Origin: an uncultured Verrucomicrobiota bacterium
GTDB lineage: Bacteria > Verrucomicrobiota > Verrucomicrobiae > Opitutales > Opitutaceae
Length of the DNA stretch: 41,663 nt
NCBI GenBank assembly: GCA_946482165.1
Contig: CAMLQS010000005.1
Span: forward strand, 1-41,663
Reading direction: 5' to 3'
In this document: positions 1 to 7,722 of the stretch, piece by piece
How positions within the stretch are numbered: position 1 is the first letter of the stretch
Layout: each line of letters starts with the position of its first letter
Position numbers and translations under genes: made by a program
Notes under the pieces: model-generated
Seen by the model: only the letters and a program-made list of their open reading frames with translations
Told to the model about the DNA's origin: nothing
The model's database searches: none

Positions 1-10
1 CGTCGTTGTC

Positions 11-36
11 AAAAAAGGGCATGTGCCTCCGGCACA
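11..36 (-). terminator. possible intrinsic terminator after the GH43 lipoprotein gene
   Basis: Read on the minus strand, a 6-bp perfect stem (TGTGCC/GGCACA, positions 22-36, 3-nt loop) is followed after a 5-nt spacer by six T residues. It lies about 70 bp past the stop of the minus-strand GH43 gene. The stem is short and the T run is slightly displaced, so this is only a plausible terminator. Confidence 0.45.
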
Positions 37-108
37 CCTCCCTGTTCGCCGCCTTGGCCGCAGCCAAAATCACTCCGCCATTTTATCGCTTACCTCCGCA
101 ATCAAGCA

Positions 109-1227
109 CTAGTAGCGCTCGAGTTTCCAGTGATCGGCGAGGCGGCGGGCTTCGGCGGCGGTGAGGTGGATGACGGCGCCGTGCTTGGGGGAGACGATGT
201 TGACGGTCTTCATGACGCCTTCGTTGAAGTGGCCGATGGGCTTGAAGGTCTCGAAATCGGTGGTCTCGCAGAAGCCGAAGTTGTGCTTCGCGATGCCGTA
301 GCAGTCATACATGAGCACCCACTTGTCCTGGCCGATGCGCTTCCAGACGTTGGGCGCTTCGCAGGCTTTGGGCTCGGGATCGAGGTAACGTGGATCGTAG
401 GCGAAGCCGGAAGTGAGTTTGTCGGAGACGGCCTGCTTGATGCCGGGAGGGCCGTCGTGGGGGACGTAGAAGAGGCGATACTTGTCGCCGACGCGGACGA
501 GATCGCTGTCGATGCAGGTCTTGTCGCCGGGATAGGCCTCGAAGAGGCGTTTCGGCTCGGTCTCCAGGCGGGTGAAGTCGGGGCTGAGGTGCGACCAGTA
601 GAGGGCGTTGCGTCCGTTGCCGAAGCGCATGGTGAAGGTCATGAGCATGCGCTTGGCGTCCTGATCGTAGACGAGAGACGGAGCCCAGGCGCAGCCGATG
701 TTGGAGAGCGCGGGGAAGGCCTCGTCGACGCGGAGATTGCTGCGTTCCCACGTGAGGAGGTCGCGCGATTTCATCAGCACGAGGGCGCGGTTGTTGCCCC
801 AGCCGTAGGCGCGGCCGTCGCGCTGCCATTCGGTGCCGCGGTAGCCGGCTTTCTGCGCGAAGATGTGCAGATCGGTCATCGCCATGTAGAACCGGTTGTC
901 GGGGCCGCGCACGATGTAGGGATCGCGGATGCCCTTTTGCTCGGCGATGTCTTCGCCGCGGATGATGGGCTTGCCGCCGTTGACGTCGCTGAAGGTGTAG
1001 CCGTCGGAGCTGAGGGCGAAGTAGAGGCCGTGGCTGTCGTCCTTGAAGTAGACGAGCAGGTAGGCGGCCATCTCGCTCTCGGGCGGAGGCGCGGGCGGCT
1101 TGGGCGCCGCCGCCGCGGGTGCCGGGGAGGAATCCGAAGTCGGAGCGGCGCAGGCGGGCAGGAACGCAAGGGCGGCGAGTCCGAGGGAGACGCCGAGCAG
1201 AGGGCGGGTGAAAAAGCGGCGGAGCAT
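109..1227 (-). CDS. GH43-type glycosidase, lipoprotein (arabinan/arabinoside-active, specificity unproven)
   Basis: Predicted 372-residue secreted lipoprotein with a five-bladed beta-propeller fold typical of glycoside hydrolase family 43. Residues 1-26 are a lipoprotein signal ending in LPAC, with Cys26 as the lipidation site, followed by a Pro/Ala-rich linker to about residue 50. GH43-like catalytic landmarks are visible: RDPY with Asp102 as candidate base, CIDSD with Asp240 or Asp242 as pKa modulator, and CEAP with Glu290 as candidate acid. The frame can be extended to a TTG at 1287, but that lies in the T tract of the upstream terminator, so the ATG at 1227 is chosen; it also begins the signal peptide exactly. 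It is the last gene of the arabinan cluster. GH43 enzymes act on alpha-L-arabinofuranosides or beta-xylosides; the neighbours favour arabinose. The close resemblance in layout to the next gene suggests duplication. Confidence 0.82.
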   Translation of the reverse strand: MLRRFFTRPLLGVSLGLAALAFLPACAAPTSDSSPAPAAAAPKPPAPPPESEMAAYLLVYFKDDSHGLYFALSSDGYTFSDVNGGKPIIRGEDIAEQKGIRDPYIVRGPDNRFYMAMTDLHIFAQKAGYRGTEWQRDGRAYGWGNNRALVLMKSRDLLTWERSNLRVDEAFPALSNIGCAWAPSLVYDQDAKRMLMTFTMRFGNGRNALYWSHLSPDFTRLETEPKRLFEAYPGDKTCIDSDLVRVGDKYRLFYVPHDGPPGIKQAVSDKLTSGFAYDPRYLDPEPKACEAPNVWKRIGQDKWVLMYDCYGIAKHNFGFCETTDFETFKPIGHFNEGVMKTVNIVSPKHGAVIHLTAAEARRLADHWKLERY

Positions 1228-1285
1228 GGGCGAAAAAGCGCGTGGGTTTTGCTGTGCGGGAGAGAAGGGCGAAGTTTCGGGAGAC

Positions 1286-1315
1286 AAAAAAAGCGGCGGG
1301 CGTGAAGCCCGCCGC
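1286..1315 (-). terminator. intrinsic terminator between the two GH43 genes
   Basis: On the minus strand a perfect 9-bp GC stem (1293-1301 with 1307-1315, 5-nt loop) is followed directly by seven T residues (1286-1292). It begins 13 bp after the stop of the upstream GH43/CBM42 gene, and is therefore placed to reduce transcription into the last GH43 gene. Confidence 0.85.
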
Positions 1316-1327
1316 CGGAAGCCGGAT

Positions 1328-2854
1328 TTATTCGCGCACGAGGAAGGTGGCGCGTCGACGTTCGGCTTCGGAGGAGGCGACGCCGTAGATCAGGTTGCCG
1401 TCCTGCAGGAGGAGGTAGCGCTCGCTTTCGCCGGCGAGACGGAAGGACACGCCGTTGGGATCGGAGAGGCCCGGAACGCGGCGGAACGTGGCGCGGGCGG
1501 CATAATCGGCGCGTTCGTCGTCGGGTGCGAGCGCGAGGCCGCCGGCGACGAGCACGAGATGGTGGTCGGGAAAATTGACCGAGCGGAGGGAAACGCTGTC
1601 GGCGCCGCCGGCGAGGCCGGGGACGAGGCGCCAGAGCGCGTCTTCGGCCGGGCGGACATCGCGGTCGGCGCGGATTTGAAACTCGTAGTGGCGAAGCACG
1701 CGGTCGGGCTGGGCGAGGGAGGCAATGCGCACGGTCTGCTGGCTGGGCCACTTGGCGCGCAGGGCCGCGAGCTCGCCGCGGGTGATGTTGAGGACGCCGC
1801 CGTGGCGTTTGCGGCTGGCGCCGAACGAGTAGCTGTTGGCGGGGAGAACCTGAAAGCCGCGCGGGTTGTCGAGATTGGTGGAGACGAGAGGCAGGTAGCC
1901 GCGGGCGGAGGCGTATTGGTCGACGAGGAGGCTCCACTTTTGCTGCTGGTTGAACTGAAAGAGAATCGGGCCTTCGACCTGGCGTCCGGTGTAGCCGAGG
2001 TGTGCGAGGTCGCCGATGCGTTCCCACGTGCCGAGGATGGAATCGGCACCCTCGATCGTGATCTGGGTGTCGCGGGAGGCGCGGTAGTAACGATGCTTGT
2101 GACCCTTCACCTCGATGATCTGGGTGTCGATGACGTCACCCTCGCCGGCGCGCTCGATATAGAGCTGCGCGGGCGAGAAGCTGCGGAAATCTTTCGTGTG
2201 CGAGCCGTAGACGCGGGCCTCCCGCACGCCGCCGCGCGGCGAAATCGTCGCCCAGTAGACGAAGTAGGCGCCGGCGCTCTCGTCGTAGATCGCCTCGGGC
2301 GCCCAGGCGCAACTGCCGCCGGGGATGGAGCTGGCGACATCGACCATCCAAGGCTGGGACCAGTTCACGAGGTCGGTCGACTCCCAGAAAACGAGCGAGG
2401 TGCTGCCTTGGAAGCGGGCGGCGTCCCAGCCCTTGCCATTGCCGATGCAGAGGTCGGTGGCGAAGAGGTAGAACTTCTTGCCGTCGGGCGAGCGGATGAT
2501 CGAGGGGTCGCGCACGCCTTTGTCGCCGACGGTGGAGACGAGAACGGGTTGGGAGTTGTTGAGGTCGGTCCATTTGAGACCGTCCTCGCTCACGGAAAAG
2601 TAGACCTGCTCGCCGCCGGGATTTTCGCCGATGAAGTGGGCGAACAGATACGCGGTCGTGGGCTCGGGCGCGGGCGGCGGAAGCGGGGCGGGGATCGGCG
2701 CGGGCGTCGGTTTTGGCGCGAGCGCGGGCTTTGGCGCGGGCGTGGGAGTGCGCGTGGCCGCGACAGGTGGGGTGTCGGTCGGCGCGACGCAGCCCGGCGC
2801 GAAGGCGAGAGCGGCGAGCGCGAGGAGGGAGACGAGGGGGCGGAACGGATGCAT
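1328..2854 (-). CDS. GH43-type glycosidase lipoprotein with C-terminal AbfB/CBM42-like domain
   Basis: 508-residue predicted lipoprotein. The signal peptide ends in APGC (Cys22), then comes a striking Pro/Ala/Lys linker (about residues 25-66) that would hold the enzyme away from the membrane. Residues 67-365 form a GH43-like propeller, with GVRDPS (Asp116), DVIDTQ (Asp243) and VEGPI (Glu294) as the candidate base, pKa modulator and acid. Residues of about 375-508 resemble the arabinofuranose-binding AbfB domain (CBM42): NFPDHHLVL, DDERADYAARATF and PGLSDPNGVSF are typical of its beta-trefoil repeats. The expected role is removal of alpha-L-arabinofuranosyl units from arabinan or arabinoxylan at the cell surface, with CBM42 binding side-chain arabinose. 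The start lies 6 bp after the GH51 stop, so the two genes are co-transcribed. Family is well supported; exact linkage specificity is not. Confidence 0.85.
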   Translation of the reverse strand: MHPFRPLVSLLALAALAFAPGCVAPTDTPPVAATRTPTPAPKPALAPKPTPAPIPAPLPPPAPEPTTAYLFAHFIGENPGGEQVYFSVSEDGLKWTDLNNSQPVLVSTVGDKGVRDPSIIRSPDGKKFYLFATDLCIGNGKGWDAARFQGSTSLVFWESTDLVNWSQPWMVDVASSIPGGSCAWAPEAIYDESAGAYFVYWATISPRGGVREARVYGSHTKDFRSFSPAQLYIERAGEGDVIDTQIIEVKGHKHRYYRASRDTQITIEGADSILGTWERIGDLAHLGYTGRQVEGPILFQFNQQQKWSLLVDQYASARGYLPLVSTNLDNPRGFQVLPANSYSFGASRKRHGGVLNITRGELAALRAKWPSQQTVRIASLAQPDRVLRHYEFQIRADRDVRPAEDALWRLVPGLAGGADSVSLRSVNFPDHHLVLVAGGLALAPDDERADYAARATFRRVPGLSDPNGVSFRLAGESERYLLLQDGNLIYGVASSEAERRRATFLVRE

Positions 2855-2860
2855 GGGAAA

Positions 2861-4777
2861 TCAGCGGGTCTTGAGCGTAAGGACGGTAATGGAGCGGGGC
2901 GGGAGAGAGCAGGGGAAGCGGTTGCCGTCGATGCGAAGGCGGGAGGGCACCGGGACCACGGCCCGAGGAGTTTCGATGGAGTTGGTGGCGTCGAGCGCGC
3001 CGGAGAGCGTTTCGATTTCGGCGCGGCGCGCAAGGCGGCGGACACCGCGCACCTCGATGTCGAGCGAACGCGGGACGTCCTCCGGGTTCACGAGCTTCAG
3101 GTAGAGCGTGCCGTCGCGGGAGTCGCGGGTGGCGGAGCCGTGGAGCTTCGAGTCGGCCGAGAAGGCGGGCCGGATGATCTCGTCGCCGAGGCGGGTGCTG
3201 AAGAGTTTGAAGGCGTGGTAGCTCGGGGCGCCGTAGGAACGGAGCGCGTCGTAGCCGATGAGGTCGGGGCGCCACTGGTAGTCGTTCAGATTGGCGAAGA
3301 GCGGGGCGTAGCACTGCATCGTGACGAGGTCGGACGCGCGTTCCATGGCGGCCATGAAGGCGGCGTCGCCGAGGGCGGCCTTGAAATTCGGCGTGGAGGG
3401 CAGGCCCTTGGAGCGTTTGTCCCACGGCGGGAAAGCGGTCTCGTGCGCGGCCCATTCGCCGACGAAAATTTCCGGCCCCGAGCGGTCATATTTGTCGAAG
3501 AAGGTCGGCGAGCGCGCGAGAAAGTCCTCGGTTTTCAGATAGTAGTGCTCGTCGAGCACGTCGGGTCGGCGGCTTTTCACGCGCTTGGCGGCGGGCTGCT
3601 CGTTGCCGATGCTGGAGATGCACTTGAGCTGGGGATAACGGGTCTTGATGGCGTCGAAAAACTGGGCGAAGCGGGCGTCGTAGCTGCCGGATTTGTCGAA
3701 CCAGTCTTCGTTGCCGATCTCGACGTAGCGCAGCGGGAAGGGCTCGGGATGGCCGTCGGCGGCGCGGCGCGCGCCCCACTTCGAGGTGACGGGGCCGATG
3801 ACGTATTCGATCTCGTCGAGCGCCTCGCGAATGAACGGCTCGAGGTCGGGGCCGGGCTTCACGTAATCGCCTTTGAGCGAGTAGCCGGCGTAGAGGCCGA
3901 GCACGGGCTCGGCGCCCATGTCCTTGGCCCAGAGCAGAAACTCGAGCAGGCCCAGGCCGTCGCTGGAGCGGTAGCCCCAGGTGCCTTGATGGCCGGGACG
4001 TTCGTGGACGGGGCCGAGGGTCTCCCACCACTTGAAGCGCGTGTCGATCGTCTCGCCTTCGAGGTAGTTGCCGCCGGGGAAGCGGAGAAACTTGGGCTTC
4101 AAGTCGACGAGCATGCCCATGACATCGCGGCGCAGGCCGTTGGGACGGTCGTTCCAGGTCGGCGGGAAGAGGGAGACGAAACCGAGCCAGACGGCGCCGG
4201 GTTTGCTCGACGTGACGACGAGCCGCGCGTCGGCGGTGGGCTTGACGCCGCGCCGGGTTTTCAAGGTCAGCTCGTAGGCGTGCCACGCGGCTGAAAGCGC
4301 GGGGATGGTGGCGCTGGCATAGGTGGCGGCGCCGTCCTTGCTTTGCAGGGCGACGGTGAGCGAGCCCGTAAATCCGGCGGCGGCCTGCGCGTGCAGGGTG
4401 GCGCGATAGCTTGTGGCGGGCGTGATCGGGAAACCCCAGTAGCCGGCGTTGGCGAGCCCGGCTCCGGGCTTGGAGAGCTCGACGCGCAGGCTGGAGGGAT
4501 GGGCGGTGTTGAACGGTTTGGCGGAGTCGAGCGCGAGCGTGGCGGCGCCGACGGGGCTCCAGTGGACGGGGTTTTTGGCGTCGTCGCGGAAGGAGCGATT
4601 TCGCACAAGCTCGGCGTAGAGGCCGCCGTCGTAGCTGTAGTTGATCTCCTCGGTCATGAGCCCGTAGTGCACGGGGCTGACGCGGCCGACGGGCGCGGCG
4701 GCATCGAGGGTGAGCGTGAAATCCGCCGCGTGGACGAAGGCGGCGGTTGCGAGCGCGAGCAGGGCGTGGCGAAGCAT
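2861..4777 (-). CDS. GH51 alpha-L-arabinofuranosidase, secreted
   Basis: 638-residue protein with signal peptide (residues 1-17, cleavage near VHA-A). It hydrolyses terminal non-reducing alpha-L-arabinofuranosides by a retaining mechanism, by family. Evidence: an N-terminal strand with HYGLMTEEIN, a carbohydrate-binding-like beta-sandwich insert (about residues 60-205), LRFPGGNYLEG (about 231-241), the acid/base motif YVEIGNED (Glu357) and the nucleophile motif IFVGEW (Glu441), then a C-terminal beta-sandwich ending in PRSITVLTL. The frame is open back to 5275, but that extension runs antisense through the neighbouring glycosidase gene and is low-complexity Ser/Pro/Ala, so the ATG at 4777 directly before the signal peptide is used. 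It sits 70 bp after the GH127-type gene, separated by a strong terminator, and 6 bp before the GH43/CBM42 gene. Confidence 0.93.
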   Translation of the reverse strand: MLRHALLALATAAFVHAADFTLTLDAAAPVGRVSPVHYGLMTEEINYSYDGGLYAELVRNRSFRDDAKNPVHWSPVGAATLALDSAKPFNTAHPSSLRVELSKPGAGLANAGYWGFPITPATSYRATLHAQAAAGFTGSLTVALQSKDGAATYASATIPALSAAWHAYELTLKTRRGVKPTADARLVVTSSKPGAVWLGFVSLFPPTWNDRPNGLRRDVMGMLVDLKPKFLRFPGGNYLEGETIDTRFKWWETLGPVHERPGHQGTWGYRSSDGLGLLEFLLWAKDMGAEPVLGLYAGYSLKGDYVKPGPDLEPFIREALDEIEYVIGPVTSKWGARRAADGHPEPFPLRYVEIGNEDWFDKSGSYDARFAQFFDAIKTRYPQLKCISSIGNEQPAAKRVKSRRPDVLDEHYYLKTEDFLARSPTFFDKYDRSGPEIFVGEWAAHETAFPPWDKRSKGLPSTPNFKAALGDAAFMAAMERASDLVTMQCYAPLFANLNDYQWRPDLIGYDALRSYGAPSYHAFKLFSTRLGDEIIRPAFSADSKLHGSATRDSRDGTLYLKLVNPEDVPRSLDIEVRGVRRLARRAEIETLSGALDATNSIETPRAVVPVPSRLRIDGNRFPCSLPPRSITVLTLKTR

Positions 4778-4795
4778 AGGGGCAGGGTGGCGGGG

Positions 4796-4830
4796 AAAAA
4801 AGGAAGAAGCCGCGCGCCGAAGCGCGCGGC
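4796..4830 (-). terminator. strong intrinsic terminator with UUCG tetraloop between GH127-type and GH51 genes
   Basis: On the minus strand a perfect 9-bp GC stem (4822-4830 with 4809-4817) is closed by a TTCG loop, then a pyrimidine-rich stretch and six T residues (4796-4801). It starts 18 bp after the upstream stop and lies 19 bp before the GH51 start codon. Downstream genes therefore depend on read-through or on a promoter inside a very small gap. Confidence 0.9.
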
Positions 4831-4847
4831 CGGAAAAGGACGCGGGT

Positions 4848-7250
4848 TCAGCGGACGCCGTTGCGCCACTGCGCCTCGGTGACCGAGGAGTTTTCGAGTA
4901 TGCGAAGACCGAAAGTGCCGGAGCGTTCCCGCTTGGCGACGAGGCGAACGGAGACGTGGCTCTTGCCGCGGGTGAGCTCCGGCGGGAGCGCGTAGGCGGC
5001 CTCGAAGAAGCCCTCGCGCGGGCCGGCGGGGAGGCGGACATCGATGCGGTGGTTGTCGATCCAGAGCTCGTGCTCGCGGCCGCGGTCGCCGCCCCAGTGG
5101 GTGGTGACGAGAGCGACGGGTTTGTCGGCGCCGACGGCGAGGCGGTAGGAGAACCAGCCGCCGCCGGGCAGGGCGTCGCGCCATTTGCGGTCGCGGAAGT
5201 CGCCGGTTTCGCTGCGGTCGGAGGCGAACTGATGCTCGACCTCGGACTGCTGGAAGCCGGGCTCGACGCGGTCAAGCGTCGCGGCCTCGAGCCGGGCGCG
5301 TGCGGCCGCCTCGGCGCGGACCTCCTCCTGGCGGGCGGACCAGGCGGCGGGTGTGTGGACGGGGAAGTAGACGGCGTAGTGCTCCTCGTAAATGCGGTGG
5401 AAGGGCACGAGCTTCAGGTCGGCGGGCTGCATGATACCCTCGGTGCGGAAAGCCGCGAAGCCCCCGTCGGCGTCCGGGCGAATGGCAGAAAGGAGCGCGG
5501 TGGTGTCGGCGGCGACAAGAACGGGCGGGGTGGTCGAGACGCGGCCGGGAGACTTGAGGTGATCGCCGTAGCGCTGGCGCGCGGGATCGGGCGCGCCGGC
5601 GGGCGGCGGCACGAGCGCGGCGAGCTGCATGGGGCCATACATGAGCGCGACGATCTTGCCGTCGGAGTGGGGGAGCGGCTCGGTGCGCAGGCTCATGGGC
5701 AGGCGCAGCTCGACGACGTCGCCGTCGCGCCATTCGCGTTCGATGGAGAGGTAGGAGCTCGGCGTGGAGCTGACGGACTGGGCGCGGCCGTTGATCTTGA
5801 CCTCGGGGCGGGCGCACCAGGCGGGATGGCGCAGGCGGAGCGTGAAGGGCGCGCGTTTTTTGGTCTCGACGACGAAGCGCACGGTGTCGGAGTCCGGGAA
5901 CGCGGTTTCCTGGCGCAGCGCGACGCCGCGCTCGCGCCAGTCGAGGCGGGACGCGAGGTAGAGGTTCACCCAGAGCTCGTTGTTGCGGTGGAAGTAGGCC
6001 TGTTCGCCGTAGCGCGTCGGGTTTTCCATGCCGGTGCCGACGCAGCACCACCACGAATCGTGGCGCGTGGAGAAGGTCTTGTAGGCGACGTCGCCGAAGG
6101 GGAGGAAGTAGCCGAATTCGCCGGGCTGGCGGCCGAGGTTGGTGAGGATGTGGTTGATCAACCCGCGTTCGACGAAATCCATCGTCGAGGCCTGCGGCTC
6201 CCACGAGAAGAGGAAGCCGGCGAGCTTGATCATGTTGTAGGTGTTGCAGGTTTCGGCGTTCTGGGGACCGAGCTTCTGCGGGAACTGCACGGGCGGGAAA
6301 AAGTGTTCGTGGTCGCCGTGGCCGCCGTTGGCGAAGGAGCGCCAGTTGACGACGCTCTCCCAGAAGGTTTTCACGCCGCGGAGGGCCGATGGGTCGCCGG
6401 TCAGCTCGTATTCGCGCGCGAGGCCGACGAGCTTCGGGACCTGCGTGTTGCCGTGTTTGCCATCGAGCTCGTCACGCCCCTGCTCGAGCGGGTTGAGAAT
6501 CGCCTCGTGGTGAAACACGGTGCGGGCGAGGCGGAGATAACGCGGATCGCCGGTGTCGACGGTGAGGTCGGCGAAGACTTCGTTCAGGCCGCCGAACTCG
6601 GATTTCAGGATCTCCTGCGCCTGGGCGGGCGTGAGCTTGTCATAGACGCCGGCGAGGTAGTCGGCGAGGCGACGCTCGACCTCGAGCGCCTGTTTGCTCC
6701 CGGCGAGACGATAGGCGTCGCGCAGGCCGGCGAAGACCTTGTGCAGGGTGTAGTTTGGCACCCACTCGTCGTTGAGCGAGAACCCGGAGGCCTTGATGCG
6801 GCCGGCGCGGAGATCCTCGTAGATGCGCTTGTTGACGGGGAGGACGTAGCCGTCGCCGTTGGCCTGCTGGCAGGCGGCGAGCTCGGAGACGACGTAGTTC
6901 ACGCGCTCGAGCGCCCGTGGCTCCCCGGTGGAGGCATGCAGCGCCGCCACGGCGGAAAGGTAATGGCCGAGACTGTGGCCGTTGATGCCCCGCGCTTCCC
7001 AGCCGCCGTAGCGGTCGGCTTTCTTGGGCAACTTCGCCTGGGCGCGAAAACCGGACAGCAGGCGGTCGGGCTCGACGACCTCCAGCAGGTAGCGCGCATC
7101 GACTTCCTGGCCGGACCGAAACGGGCCGGGAAGCAGGCGCACGCGGTCGAGAGGAAAGGGTTCGGCTTGGATGGGGACGGAAGCGGCGGAGGCGAACGGC
7201 GAAGCTAGCGAGGCGGCGGCAACAGCGGCCAGGAGGGGACGGCGGAACAT
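4848..7250 (-). CDS. GH127/GH146-superfamily beta-L-arabinofuranosidase (DUF1680 type), secreted
   Basis: 800-residue protein with signal peptide (residues 1-22). The (alpha/alpha)6-barrel of the DUF1680 superfamily is clear: GHSLGHYLSA (about 91-100), ELDGKHGNTQ (261-270), then AETCNTYN with Glu333 and Cys335, and WWCCVGTGMEN with Cys402 and Cys403. In this superfamily those residues bind zinc, and the first Cys of the CC pair is the nucleophile; Glu315 in HEHFFPP is a candidate acid/base. The C-terminal part (after about residue 530) contains a DUF4986-like segment around KLVPFHRIYEEHYAVYF and a jelly-roll tail. Length and C-terminal domains look more like the long Bacteroidetes GH146 enzymes than short GH127 HypBA1, but I cannot separate these families by eye. 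It would remove terminal beta-L-arabinofuranose. First gene of the minus-strand arabinan cluster; no Shine-Dalgarno is visible. Confidence 0.9.
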   Translation of the reverse strand: MFRRPLLAAVAAASLASPFASAASVPIQAEPFPLDRVRLLPGPFRSGQEVDARYLLEVVEPDRLLSGFRAQAKLPKKADRYGGWEARGINGHSLGHYLSAVAALHASTGEPRALERVNYVVSELAACQQANGDGYVLPVNKRIYEDLRAGRIKASGFSLNDEWVPNYTLHKVFAGLRDAYRLAGSKQALEVERRLADYLAGVYDKLTPAQAQEILKSEFGGLNEVFADLTVDTGDPRYLRLARTVFHHEAILNPLEQGRDELDGKHGNTQVPKLVGLAREYELTGDPSALRGVKTFWESVVNWRSFANGGHGDHEHFFPPVQFPQKLGPQNAETCNTYNMIKLAGFLFSWEPQASTMDFVERGLINHILTNLGRQPGEFGYFLPFGDVAYKTFSTRHDSWWCCVGTGMENPTRYGEQAYFHRNNELWVNLYLASRLDWRERGVALRQETAFPDSDTVRFVVETKKRAPFTLRLRHPAWCARPEVKINGRAQSVSSTPSSYLSIEREWRDGDVVELRLPMSLRTEPLPHSDGKIVALMYGPMQLAALVPPPAGAPDPARQRYGDHLKSPGRVSTTPPVLVAADTTALLSAIRPDADGGFAAFRTEGIMQPADLKLVPFHRIYEEHYAVYFPVHTPAAWSARQEEVRAEAAARARLEAATLDRVEPGFQQSEVEHQFASDRSETGDFRDRKWRDALPGGGWFSYRLAVGADKPVALVTTHWGGDRGREHELWIDNHRIDVRLPAGPREGFFEAAYALPPELTRGKSHVSVRLVAKRERSGTFGLRILENSSVTEAQWRNGVR

Positions 7251-7297
7251 GGAGTTTTAGGAAGAAAGGTTAGGGTAAAACCGAAGGAGCGATGCCT

Positions 7298-7398
7298 CTC
7301 TTGCGGCAAGAGTGACGACAGGGGGGCGATGCCATTTCCGCAAAAGATTAAATATTACCCAAAAGCGCATCGAATCGGGATAAAACAACCAAGCGCTT
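7298..7398 (-). promoter_or_regulatory. candidate promoter/operator region upstream of the arabinan cluster
   Basis: The 472-bp gap 7251-7722 holds no convincing gene. Two palindromes stand out upstream of the GH127/146-type start: CTCTTGCGGCAAGAG at 7298-7312 (7-bp arms around one base) and AAGCGCTT at 7391-7398, a core typical of LacI-family operators. Between them, at about 7347-7359, is an unusually AT-rich segment (TAATATTTAATC on the minus strand) that could hold a -10 element. A further TCACG/CGTGA dyad is at 7499-7512. Regulator identity is unknown; assignment is by position and symmetry only. Confidence 0.35.
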
Positions 7399-7651
7399 CC
7401 GGGGAAATCTCAAGCGGAGGGACAAAAGGAGGAGACTGGCGGACGAAAAGGCTGACACCTCATTCAGCGTGAAAAGCGGAGGTTTCCCGCCATAAATTTC
7501 ACGTCGCCGTGACTTTTCCCCGGACCCGGACGAAAGGACAAGAAACGGGAGCGGCTGTTGCACGGCCGTGCGAGACGTGGACTCCGGGAGGCGGATATTC
7601 CCCTCATTCCATTTCGCGTGCCGCCGTGAGAAACCCCAGTGATCGCAACCT

Positions 7652-7698
7652 GCAGGCCAGACCGCTGGTCTGGTTGCCCGACCAGCGGTCGGGCCTGC
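7652..7698. repeat. REP-like palindrome doublet
   Basis: A 47-bp imperfect palindrome: 19-bp arms with one mismatch (7652-7670 and 7680-7698) around a 9-nt loop. It can also fold as two tandem small hairpins, CCAGAC-CGCTG-GTCTGG (7657-7673) and CCCGAC-CAGCG-GTCGGG (7677-7693), which are inverted copies of each other. It lies 25 bp beyond the stop of the minus-strand dehydrogenase gene, with no T run. The two-hairpin architecture is that of bacterial REP/BIME intergenic repeats; a role as a 3'-end stabiliser is also possible. Confidence 0.6.
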
Positions 7699-7722
7699 AT
7701 CGGAGCGGCGCGCAAAATGATT

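Noticed and set aside
1100..4294. Long plus-strand frame across the GH43 and GH51 genes
   Set aside because: Antisense shadow: Gly/Ala/Val/Glu-rich with no domain, opposite three well-supported minus-strand glycosidases.
4778..5275. 166-codon N-terminal extension of the GH51 frame
   Set aside because: Ser/Pro/Ala low complexity, overlaps the neighbouring glycosidase gene on the same strand in another frame, and a signal peptide begins exactly at ATG 4777.
7348..7563. 71-codon minus-strand frame in the arabinan cluster promoter region
   Set aside because: No domain, no ribosome-binding site, lies where the promoter and palindromes are; probably chance.
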